From contig CM074200.1 in the NCBI GenBank assembly GCA_037179385.1, forward strand, positions 33,359,884-33,423,883: a DNA stretch of 64,000 bases. The letters run 5' to 3'. Under the pieces are notes generated by a model, which was given only the letters and a program-made list of their open reading frames with translations, had not been told where the DNA came from and made no database searches. Below, one piece after another: positions 55,466 to 64,000 of the stretch. Numbering within the stretch: the first letter of the stretch is position 1; each line of letters begins with the position of its first letter. The translations under genes and the position numbers were made by a program. The stretch is from Holothuria scabra (taxonomy: Eukaryota > Echinodermata > Holothuroidea > Aspidochirotida > Holothuriidae).

Positions 55466-55750
55466 CTATCTGGTGCAGAGAAACTGTAAACACTCTTTCA
55501 ACCAGTGTATAGCACCATTCATGCTCTGAGATGGATATTCAGCTTGCAGTAGTTCACATATCTCTAAAAGGTCTTGGTATCTTTGAAGAACATCAAAGTC
55601 AAGAAACTTGTGTAGTTTACGAAGGCACACAGGACACAGAAAAAGGGGCTGGGTGATAGCCTCATCTATGGAACCACTTTCATTCATGGCACAATGAAAG
55701 AAAACACAATGCTGCAGCCCAAACAGATGACAAGTCTCATGTGTGGCAAC
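55466..55750 (-). CDS. AMZ: AMZ last exon: zinc-binding signature and C-terminus
   Basis: Acceptor TTTTCTACAG, then GTTGCCACACATGAG (VATHE). The exon contains both zinc sites and ends SQSMNGAIHWLKECLQFLCTR plus TAG. Confidence 0.9.
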   Translation of the reverse strand, partial: VATHETCHLFGLQHCVFFHCAMNESGSIDEAITQPLFLCPVCLRKLHKFLDFDVLQRYQDLLEICELLQAEYPSQSMNGAIHWLKECLQFLCTR

Positions 55751-58633
55751 CTGTAGAAAATGGAACAGATACTGTAACTAGTTAAGAATGTCCTGCTGTA
55801 CAGTAGCTTGTGAACTGATTCAATACACTCAATAATGGTACATTAGTAATAACATACTCAGCTATGATGTCACATAATACTGTACCTTTGCCTTGACTTG
55901 GATTGCAAACTGATTCGATGAACCATTGAAAAGCAAACGTTTTCCATATGCTATCACTTATGTGACATTACTGTATCCATAGTGTATCCAATCAGTTTGC
56001 GCGCCCCTTGTAGAATAGGCCCACAATATGTGCCACTAGCCTGCCGTAAGAGGCGACTAAAGGGAAAACCAAATGTGAACTTGAACAAGACTTGACCATA
56101 AATTTGAACTTTGAACTTTTTATCAATTTGACTGACGTACACTAACACATTTATGCTGGTGTGTTGTTGAATCTCATCTAACTAACTAACTAACCAATCA
56201 GTTTGCAAGATTGTTAAGACAAGGGTATTCTGTGATGTTATTTGGACTCTTTTATAGATTTTAGAACATTCTTATGAGAAAGTGATGACAGGTTGTCAAA
56301 GTTAATACTGTACAAGCATAATGGAACAACTATGTCAAACTTAATGAGGCATTTTGAGTTGATACAGTATCAATTTCAACTTATTGTAAGGAGGATTTAA
56401 TTAGTATTACTGCTTGTCTATAAAAAATCAAGTTTCACATCCAAATCTTAAGCAAAAATTTTCACTTTGTTTGTAACCAGGCTTGTACTGGTTTTGTGCA
56501 TAACTTGAGAAAGTGTCTGGTCACCTAGGATATTGGGGTTACATTTGACCATTTGTCATTGGTCCAGTATGTGAATAAAGCTTTACAGGTTTGGAAAAAT
56601 TGGTACATTTCACACAGCCACTCAATGTGCCAAGTTTTTTAAACTTTCACCAATTTTCAAGTGCATGAACAAATTGTAATGGCACCATAGAGGGTGTCAG
56701 AGGGGTGCTAAGGGGGTGTTAGAGGGGTACTAAATGGGGGTGTCAGAGGTGGTGCTAGAGGGTTTACAGGTTTACTTAGCAAAGGGAGGAAGACTTAAAC
56801 TTTTTAAGTGATGTGAAAGCATTAAAGCAATCCCAATTGAGAGTTCATTTAAAACTTGCCTCAGCATTCGTACTAAGCAACATCTGTTCAGGAGCATACA
56901 CACCTTGAAACTGGCTAGGGTTCAGGGAGGGGGAAACTGTCCATCCCCCTGAGAGATATACCATGTGCTTAAGATAATAGTGCCTACAGTATGTTGGTAG
57001 TGTCTGAACTGAAGTTACTGAAGCCTACGACTTCTGCCCAGGCTATAGCAATACTGCATTGAACAATACATATAAACTGTACTTACACAGTAGTCCTAGG
57101 ACAAGCTGTGAGTCAACATTTTATGTACAAGTTACAGCTGAAGACTAACTTTTACTTCTCAGTTTCTAACTAATTGGTTTAAACAGGGCCAGCCAGTCAC
57201 TACCTTTTTCCAATTGTGGTTCACTGGCCTGTTTTCCCTAGCTTATGCTGAGTATCAAGCACAATGGCAGTAAGTTCATTTTAAGTCTTGGATATGACCC
57301 CTCCAGGAAACAAACTCCAGACTTCCAGGCTGCAAGTCAGATGCTGTAACAACTTGACCATGCATTAGTTATGTACAGCAAGACTCACCTCACTGACAAT
57401 GGACAAATTTGCACCTTGAAACAATTGACAGGCATATATATACTGCTGTCACATTATCACTGCCAATGACTTACCTTGACAGAAAACAGTTTACAGTACT
57501 GTAAGAAGGGTACAAAGCCCCTGGCCTATGTGCAGTACTGTACTACACTATACAGGCGTAAGTGTACCATACGAACCATAGGCCTACAGTGTGATTGTAC
57601 ACTATGTCAAGATACTGTAATAATTCATCTAAACATCATTGCGAGTCCCCTTTATGGTCCACTTTCTGATTGGTACCCTGTCTTATTGGTCTCCCAATGC
57701 GATGGGATTAGAGTCAGGGGTTAGGGTAGGAGACATGACCACAAGGAAACATGGGTGGACCAATGAGACAGGGACGAATGACACAGGGGACCAATGAGAT
57801 AGGGGATCATTGAGAAGGAAAACTAGTGAGATGGGTCACTATAGAAATTACATTATCCCTATCATTGTACAGCAGCTGGTCAGAAACCTTACCCGAAGCA
57901 TTTTCCAGATAATTTCTCCGTCCAACTGAATGTCATCATCATCTTCATCATCACTCTCTGCCGCTTTTCCTTTAAATGTTTTAGGTTCAAAGCGTCCAAA
58001 TGAAAAAACCCCACACTTATGGTGGTATGAAGCCTCTCCTAGGACAAAATTTAACTCTTCCTTGGGATAGAGATCAGTCCACGTCAGACCAAGAATATAA
58101 TCTGACTTGGGTAACTTTGTAACTTGATGCATCTTGCCATAAAAGTCAGAAACCAAAAATTGTCTCTTTCCTGTGACAGGATGTTTCCTATGAATGGGAT
58201 CAAAATCCTGTGAACTGAATTGTTCCAAAAGATGAATTTTTAATCCAGCAAAAAATGTCTTCAAAAAGTTGACAATAAATTCTACAAATGATATTCCATT
58301 GACTTTGGCATTATTTATATGAAAAGTCTCTAGTGAAAGGAAGTGCAAATTCTTTGGACAACTGAAGTCAAACTTTTTAAATGGAGGTAAGGGCAAATCA
58401 AACATTGACCTCCACATCCTGTAGGTTTGTCGACCAAAAAATGGTGCATTCTCCAAAAATATAAAGAGTTGATCTTCATGTGGAAGCATTACCTCTCCCC
58501 TATCTTCCTGTAATGAGCAATATTTGCTGATTTCAAACAGACATTTCACATTATCATCATATCCCTTTAAATCTCCAACAAGGTAATGCAGTCTTCGTTC
58601 ACTTTTATTTAAGCCACAGCAATGGATTCTCAT
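55466..58633 (-). CDS. AMZ: Archaemetzincin-type zinc metalloprotease (AMZ family)
   Basis: A zinc-dependent peptidase of the archaemetzincin family (MEROPS M54 as I recall it); the animal proteins are presumed soluble aminopeptidase-like enzymes. Two exons splice in phase 0: complement(join(55466-55750, 57893-58633)), 341 aa from the ATG at 58633. Numbered from there, ILGLTWTDLYPKEELNFVLG and GVFSFGRFEPKTF form the family core, then HETCHLFGLQHC at 251-262 (two His, catalytic Glu), C267-A-M269 and C286-x2-C289 complete the second zinc site. The Met-Cys gap is 16 residues, one less than the usual 17. An acidic run DDEDDDD lies before the active site. Exon 58633 continues upstream to an acceptor (58655) with no stop, so translation may start in an upstream exon (60212-60106; 384 aa). 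A SINE lies in the intron. Length fits AMZ2 (about 360 aa). Confidence 0.88.
56688..56762. repeat. G-rich minisatellite
   Basis: Three imperfect tandem units of GGGGTGTYAGAGGGGTGCTA type, in the AMZ intron. Confidence 0.8.
57170..57372 (-). mobile_element. SINE copy in the AMZ intron, reverse
   Basis: Reverse strand begins near 57372 with ATGGTCAAGTTGTTACAGC (A-box-like), then GCCATTGTGCTTGATACTCA, GGGAAAACAGGCCAGTGAAC and GGCTGGCCCTGTTTAAACCA. Confidence 0.75.
57757..57835. repeat. Short tandem repeat GACCAATGAGAYAGGG
   Basis: Two to three imperfect copies just upstream of the AMZ donor site. A partial inverted match CTGATTGGTACCCTGTCTT lies at 57667. Confidence 0.65.
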
Positions 58634-58655
58634 AATGTTCTTAAACCAAACTTTC
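57893..58655 (-). CDS. AMZ: AMZ internal (or first) coding exon
   Basis: 763 nt from acceptor CATTTCAG (58656) to donor CGG|GTAAGG (57892). The 22 nt before the ATG at 58633 encode KVWFKNI in frame without a stop, so the exon looks internal. Confidence 0.85.
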
Positions 58656-59331
58656 CTGAAATGTCAAAAGAGAATGGACAAATTTAAATTAGAGAAACAA
58701 ATCATTAAATCCTGCATTTCTAATTTTTCAAAACATATACTGCAGTTCTAAACAATGTCAAAATTTTGTTGGCACAGACAGACTTTGTACACTGTTGGGT
58801 TTTTTAAGTGGTGTACCTGAGCAGTAACTCCCACAGCTCTACAGTGTTACTGCTTATAGTATATTAAAGAATATATCAGGATAATATATAAGTGCAAACA
58901 ATACAGGGATATACACCTGACCTTTGGAAATAAAATCCTAACTGTTGATCATAACTGCTAAGTAAAGTTCTCTTTTTCTTTTAACTTTAACTGTCCACAC
59001 GTCACTAAGGAACAAAAGTGATGTGGCAACAGTTTAAGTCCATGCACGCATTCCAACACATTGGAGACTGTCAGTTTGCTGTTTAAGACAACTCAACGTT
59101 TGTTTTGTTTCATCAGAGGAAGATGAAGAAATGTTGCCGAGAGATTTGAAGGAGTAAAATGTAGTATAAGGTGACAAATAATGAAGAGTTTTGTGCGAAG
59201 TACTGCGTTGGTGTATGGCGATGTGACCTAGGCTACCTTCTCTTTTTTATGTATAGGCCTCTACTATATTAAGTGTATAATGCAAGGACAACCTGTGCAT
59301 CGATCCAGCTGCAATAAATTACAGTCGTGTG
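58656..59331. other. AMZ upstream intron or 5' flank
   Basis: AT-rich with no coding potential recognised. It would be intron if the 60212 exon is real. Confidence 0.4.
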
Positions 59332-59740
59332 TAGGGTTGGGCAGTACACCAGTACTGATGTCAATACCGGTACTAGAGGTAGAGGTAATGAGAATACCGG
59401 AGATATTTGGTGTATAACTAATACTGGTTCTTGAGAAAATACCAGTAATTGAAAAAAATTACTGGCGTTCATTATATTTGCTGACAAATGTAACTGCTAG
59501 GATGTGTGGATGATTAAAATATTTACACAAACATTTAGAGCAGAGGTTCCTGCAAAGTAATTAACCCAATCAAACACCCAGATGCATTAATGTGCAGGAT
59601 AACATGGGGGCCAGGAGTGGCTTAGGTTCCTTCCCACCCGACTTCCCTACCCGGGAGTTGAGAACCAGTACCGTCTCAATGCCAGTTCTGTCTGTTTAAC
59701 AATACCGGTACCAATATTTTCAGGGTACCGCCCAACCCTA
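59332..59740. mobile_element. hAT element (TAGGGTTGGGC ends), near-perfect TSD
   Basis: 409 bp with inverted ends TAGGGTTGGGCAGTAC and GTACCGCCCAACCCTA. Flanks GTCGTGTG and GTTGTGTG differ at one base. The interior is rich in ATACCGGTACT-like palindromes in both orientations. Confidence 0.88.
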
Positions 59741-59836
59741 GTTGTGTGCCTCCATTGTGCGAATCATGTAATAAAAATCTATGGTCTCCAAATAATTAAG
59801 GGCTCTAATTGGGTTTCTGTACCCACATTTATTGGG

Positions 59837-59918
59837 CTAAGGTTACGTACGCATAGTAATGAGGTTAGGGTTGCCTACCCATAGTAAATAGGGTTAGGGT
59901 TACGTACGCATAGTAATA
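59837..59918. repeat. 28-bp tandem repeat, three units
   Basis: Units read GGTTACGTACGCATAGTAAT or GGTTGCCTACCCATAGTAAA joined by GGTTAGGG. TTAGGG here is part of the unit; it is not a telomere. Confidence 0.85.
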
Positions 59919-60105
59919 CTAGTCACTGAACGTGACCGTATAATTCGCTCCTTATAGTCACTCCTTACTACGGTCACTGGCCTACATGTACAAAAGTAAC
60001 GACGTTTTATGCCAAAACAACAGAGCTCTAATTACGACGGTATGGTTCATAGAACAGATTTGAGTTAACATAATGATTTTGAGCATTCTAAAATACCACC
60101 TATAC

Positions 60106-60212
60106 CTTCTGGAATGTTTAATACCAGCGAATTCATAGCAAAAGGCAGGAAAAATGTGGTGCCATCCTTCACAGTAACATCGAAATCTTGATCGTCTGCT
60201 ACTGTGTTGCAT
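60106..60212 (-). CDS. AMZ: Candidate AMZ first coding exon
   Basis: ATG at 60212 in context CCCATCATG (A at -3) opens 107 nt ending AG|GTATAG, phase 2, which joins in frame to the acceptor at 58655. This would add 43 residues starting MQHSSRRSRFRCYCEG. GCGGAAGT, an ETS-like box, lies just upstream. A different frame through the same segment also looks protein-like (see findings), so the model is uncertain. Confidence 0.4.
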
Positions 60213-60552
60213 GATGGGAAGGACTTCCGCTCAACAAGTTATCGAAGACCAATTAGTAAGAGCGGCTAGTGAATACTTGTACTTCATATAGTAAGCTCTC
60301 TGTACATTACGAAATTGTACAGTCACTGCGTGGACTTCCCTGTTTTATATGAGATCACATGACAAACACCGACTTCTTCTACTGAAAAAATACTCTGCAT
60401 AGGCTTAACGTTACTCGCAGAATTATCCAGCCAAAATTTCCCTCTTAAAGGTCTTATTTCGTTAAGAGACTTGTGTGGAAGGTGAATGTGATGACAAAGA
60501 TCATCTGTGGAAAGTTTGGTGAGAAAAGGTATTTTTGGGGGGACGTGAGGGA

Positions 60553-60576
60553 TGCCTACTCACGCGTGAGTAGGCA
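60553..60576. repeat. Perfect 24-bp palindrome
   Basis: TGCCTACTCACG followed immediately by its complement CGTGAGTAGGCA. No loop. Confidence 0.92.
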
Positions 60577-62240
60577 AATGAGCTGTGTTTTTGTGTATAC
60601 CGGGCAATGGCCCAGAAATGAAGTGTATAGCATAGGAACGTAATGCTGGGTCCTGTTCAAGGGCTAAGGAATACTGGGTTAGGGTCATAGGTTAGGGTTA
60701 CATGTCGGTGCATGCATGTAATATGCACTTCCAGGTACGGAAACCCAATTAGTAACTCAGCTAAAATTTCAGAAACAATATTGTTGACTGGATATTAGGA
60801 AGAAATTTTTTAGTCAGAGAATTATTACAGAATGGAATAATTTGCCACAGGAAGCTGTAACTGCTAGTGCTAACGTTACGCCAGTCAACGCATTTAAAAA
60901 CATCATGATCCTATTCTACGGAAAAGAGGGGGGCTCTACATAAGCCAAAAACGGCCGTCTGCCCCAGTTTTTACGACCCAATCGGCAGATACTGCCGGTG
61001 GGCTCCAGTGAGTTACAATGAGTACCCAAATAAGATTAAGTTCGCTGAAAGAGACCCCTATCTTTTTTCGTTTTTTTTTACAGTGGCCAAGAATAACAAT
61101 AAGGTTAGGTAGTTTCATCATACTGGAAACACCACTTACGCGAAAAGAGGCCGACGCTTTTAATCTTGGATCAAAAATACCGTTTATTGGTTGGACTTCT
61201 TGTAAATGTGAACCGCTACTTCACTGACCAAAATTTGGTCGTATTTGATAGGGAATCCGATTTCTTCTCTTGGTTTTGAAAAAAAAAAAACACTTGGAAT
61301 GTTTACTGATGAATTTTGGTGGCAGCAACAACGGATGTCAACGCAGGAGTACAGCACCAATGAAACATGCATACGGGCTTTGCGATTAACGAACGCAATC
61401 TAAATTTATAGAGAACAGACTGAATTTATGTCCAATGCGAACTTCCGTACAATATTTGTAAACCTGTCGGTACTTTCAAGCCCCAAAAGAGGAAATGTAT
61501 TGAACCTAATGTTACAAATTACTGTACAAGAGCTGGAAAGACCTAACAAGATAAGTCAATGAAAATATAAGGGTATCATTTTTCCATAATTAATGGCCAA
61601 TTCTTTTTATAATTGCCAATTTTGACTGATTGCTGCATACATTGACAAGGCTGTGGGGAAAATATTCAAAATTAAGTAACTGAAGGTAGTTAAAAAGAGA
61701 ACAAACAATAGTCGGGAAAACTTACGGTAGTTTTGAACAATCATTGAATTTTTCTTGATCTTGACCAAAATTCTAGACAAGGGCGGTGACGATGACACCA
61801 CCAGCAAGGCACATGGGAACCGAAGGAGACTTGCGTTTGTAGTCCCTTAGTTTGCGGGAATTACGGGGACTCAGATATCTCATATTCAAGACTGGGATAG
61901 GCCTAGTCTGTTATGTAAAGCCTTTAGGAGTTCAGGTGCTGGGGCTCGTCACGGTGACGAAGAGGGCAAAATTTCTCATTCTCTTTAGGTAATTTCCCCC
62001 TCCCTCCTTTTTCAATACAGAGAAAATAAAATTAGGCTACTACCGTATTTACTCTATTAAACGCCCCCTCTCTAATAAACGCCCCCCAACGTTTTCGTCA
62101 CATTGCATAAACTGAAATTGTCAATTCCAAAGACAATATGGTAAAAGGAAAATGAAATAGTCCTTCCTTGAAGCCACGAAATCTCCTAAAGTCCCATTTC
62201 CTAAAGTAAAAGGCATGTTTCTGCAACTTATTTCTGTGAT
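60577..62240. other. Intergenic, no gene recognised
   Basis: Short open frames only. TTAGGG-containing phrases near 60670-60700 and a repeated TAAACGCCCCC phrase at 62058-62092 are the only structures noted. Confidence 0.45.
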
Positions 62241-62460
62241 TAAGTCCCAAATTAAGTGTTCCAAATAAACAGTACTAAGCGTTCAAAGCAAGAACACTAA
62301 GGATTGTCCCAGAACACTTAATTTTAGCTTCGAGCACTACTGGATTTCATCGAGCACTTATTAGTGCTCATAAGTCCCACATTAAGTGTTCCAGATAAAC
62401 AGTACTAGTGTTCAAAAGCTCAGAACACTAACGGAACACTTAATAAGTGTTCTTTTCATC
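62241..62460 (+). repeat. Direct repeat with AAGTGTTC motifs
   Basis: TAAGTCCCAAATTAAGTGTT at 62241 recurs as TAAGTCCCACATTAAGTGTT at 62371, each followed by CCARATAAACAGTACTA. GAACACTTA and TAAGTGTTC also occur as inverted motifs (62310, 62437-62451). Confidence 0.8.
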
Positions 62461-62466
62461 TAAGGG

Positions 62467-62963
62467 GATATCCATCAAGCTATCACAACAAGGCTGTTGT
62501 GTTTGGGGATTTTAACTTTCCAGATATCGATTGGCATTCCTGTACTAGTGGGTTACATGGGAGGGATTTTCTTGAGGTTGTGACTGATGGTTTCTTTACC
62601 CAGCATGTTCTGTTTCCCACTCGTGAGGATAATTGTCTTGATTTGGTGTTAAGTGCAGATGAGAACATGGTCAGAAATGTAGCTAATGGTGGTAAGATAG
62701 GGTCCAGTGACCATGACCTTATTTGTTTTGAGTTACATTGTTTCAGCAATCATGCTAGTAGTGACAAAAGAATTCTTGATTTCAGCAAGGCTAACTTTAC
62801 TCGTGCTAAGGAGCTTTTAACCATAGATTGGGCGGCCCGTTTGTCTCACTTGGGTCCTGCTGAGGCATGGGGTGTTTTCCGGGATGTTGTTTCTGACACA
62901 ACAAAGTTGTGTATCCCACTTAAGAAAGCTGTGGTTAAAAATAGGCCAATTTTGGATTTCTAG
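62467..62963 (+). pseudogene. LINE endonuclease C-terminal part
   Basis: Reads AVVFGDFNFPDIDWHS, DNCLDLVLS and GKIGSSDHDLI, the last catalytic motifs of the APE-type domain, then leads to VVKNRPI before the frame breaks near 62950. Confidence 0.85.
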
Positions 62964-63207
62964 AGAAGTTCTTAGAGCAACTAGGAAGAAACGTAAGTGT
63001 TGGCGTCGCTATAGGGCCAGTAAAAGTCCAGAAAACTTAGCAGCTTACAAGAAGCAGGAATTCTTAGTTAAAAATTTGGTAAATGGAACTAAAACTAGGT
63101 TTGAAAAGCAGTTGGCCAAGGAGGTTAAGATAAACCCCAAAACTTTTCATGCCTATGTGAGGTCTGGCAAGCTTAAGGAGCCAAGGTGTGGGGCCTCTCA
63201 AAGGTGA
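62950..63207 (+). pseudogene. LINE linker before RT
   Basis: Basic, Lys/Arg-rich segment (SREVLRATRKKRKCWRRY) and the NPKTFHAYVRSG phrase that usually precedes RT in CR1/L2/Jockey elements. It ends at a frameshift near 63195. Confidence 0.75.
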
Positions 63208-64000
63208 TGATAATACTTTGGTTAGTAACCATCAGGATATGGCTAATTTGTTAAATGACTATTTTGTATCTGTTTTTACCGAGGAATCATCTTTGTTGGG
63301 GACATGTAATGGTTCTGATGTCTCTTCTTCAATCAGTTATGTCATTTTCTCAGAGGAACAAGTTTGTAAAAAGTTAAAGAGTTTGAAAGCTAGTAAGGCC
63401 CCTGGGCCAGATGGGGTCCACCCAGCCATTTTACGTGAATGCTCCGAGATTTTGTCAGTTCCTCTTTCCATCATTTTTCAGAAGTGTCTGGATTCGAGTT
63501 TTGTTCCTACTGACTGGCGGGTAGCAAATGTTACTCCAATTTTTAAGAAGGGGGATCGAAGTAATCCTTGCAATTACAGGCCTGTCAGTTTAACCAGTGC
63601 TGTGTGCAAAGTTATGGAATCTTTAATTAAGGATAGTTTACTTAAGTATCTTAAGATAATGAGTTACTTAATCTGTCACAGCATGGTTTCCTGCCAAGCA
63701 GATCTTGTGTTACTAACTTACTGAGCTTTCTTGAAGATGTCTCTTCATCTCTTGATTCTGGGTATGGCGTTGATGTCATTTACCTTGACTTTTCAAAGGC
63801 TTTTGATAAAGTTCCATTAGGTAGGCTAATGGTTAAACTGCATAGGTTAGGGGTTCAGGGCAATTGTGCTGATTGGATAAATTCGTGGCTTCATGGTAGA
63901 TCTCAGAGAGTTGCTGTCAATGGTAACTTCTCCTCTTGGAAAGAAGTCACAAGTGGAGTACCACAGGGTTCTGTCCTCGGCCCACTTCTTTTCTTAATTT
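63188..64000 (+). pseudogene. LINE reverse transcriptase (partial)
   Basis: Frame at 63188-63650 contains KASKAPGPDGVHPAI, VTPIFKKGDR and NYRPVSLTSAVCKV. After a frameshift near 63655 it continues with QHGFLPSRSCVTNLL, YLDFSKAFDKV, WLHGRSQRVAVNG and VPQGSVLGPLLF. The protein is cut by the window edge. Confidence 0.88.

Larger units (their letters stand above)
62467..64000 (+). mobile_element. CR1/L2/Jockey-type LINE, 5' truncated, running off the window
   Basis: Non-LTR retrotransposon with the end of the endonuclease (VFGDFNFPDIDW, then SSDHDLICFEL) followed by a linker and reverse transcriptase motifs (APGPDGVHPAILRE, YRPVSLTS, VIYLDFSKAFDKV, SGVPQGSVLGPLLFLI). The 5' part of the endonuclease is missing, typical of truncated insertion. 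At least three frameshifts (near 62950, 63195 and 63650) break the ORF. The YADD catalytic region lies beyond the edge. The group is assigned from motif style only. Confidence 0.9.

Noticed and set aside
59837..59918. Telomeric TTAGGG repeat
   Set aside because: TTAGGG occurs once per 28-bp unit and not in tandem.

Overview
This is animal nuclear DNA: AT-rich, with small exons separated by kilobase introns, GT/AG splice sites and very dense transposable-element remnants. Secreted C-type lectins built from phase-1 exons, an archaemetzincin gene, L1/Tx1-like and CR1/L2/Jockey-like LINEs, a tRNA-derived SINE and many short hAT elements together suggest a marine invertebrate deuterostome, most likely an echinoderm and perhaps a sea cucumber. 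The species cannot be fixed from the sequence alone. No bacterial gene, operon or CRISPR array is present.

Three protein-coding genes can be supported. (1) A four-exon C-type lectin gene on the + strand (8673-13861, 185 aa model). (2) A seven-exon C-type lectin gene on the + strand (23239-48911, 239 aa model). Its signal-peptide exon and two CTLD exons match gene 1, but three extra short Thr/Ser-rich exons, copies of one another, lie between signal peptide and lectin domain. (3) An archaemetzincin (AMZ-type zinc metalloprotease) gene on the - strand (55466-58633, possibly starting at 60212) with a near-complete HExxHxxGxxxC-x4-CxM...CxxC zinc signature. The two lectins are neighbouring paralogues: all their introns are phase 1, the exons end at equivalent residues, and both signal exons end in Lys-Ala-Met-Gly.

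The rest is mostly mobile DNA. A decayed L1/Tx1-type LINE (15148-19351, -) separates the lectin genes and carries a roughly 310-bp pure (ATT)n array where its RT core should be. The long introns of lectin 2 hold hAT elements, a 1.2-kb foldback element, SINEs and repeated intron blocks. Eight elements have recognisable 8-bp target-site duplications (TSDs), six perfect and two or more with one mismatch. One hAT sits inside another, and a second copy of the host element shows the empty site. A piggyBac-type MITE with TTAA flanks lies in intron 2 of lectin 1. The right edge (62467-64000, +) is a frameshifted CR1/L2/Jockey-type LINE running off the window.

The main biological interest is growth of the lectin-2 stalk by exon duplication in a transposon-rich intron, and a repeated ~110-bp module shared by several hAT-like elements. 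All gene models come from reading frame, splice consensus and phase, without transcripts or database searches.
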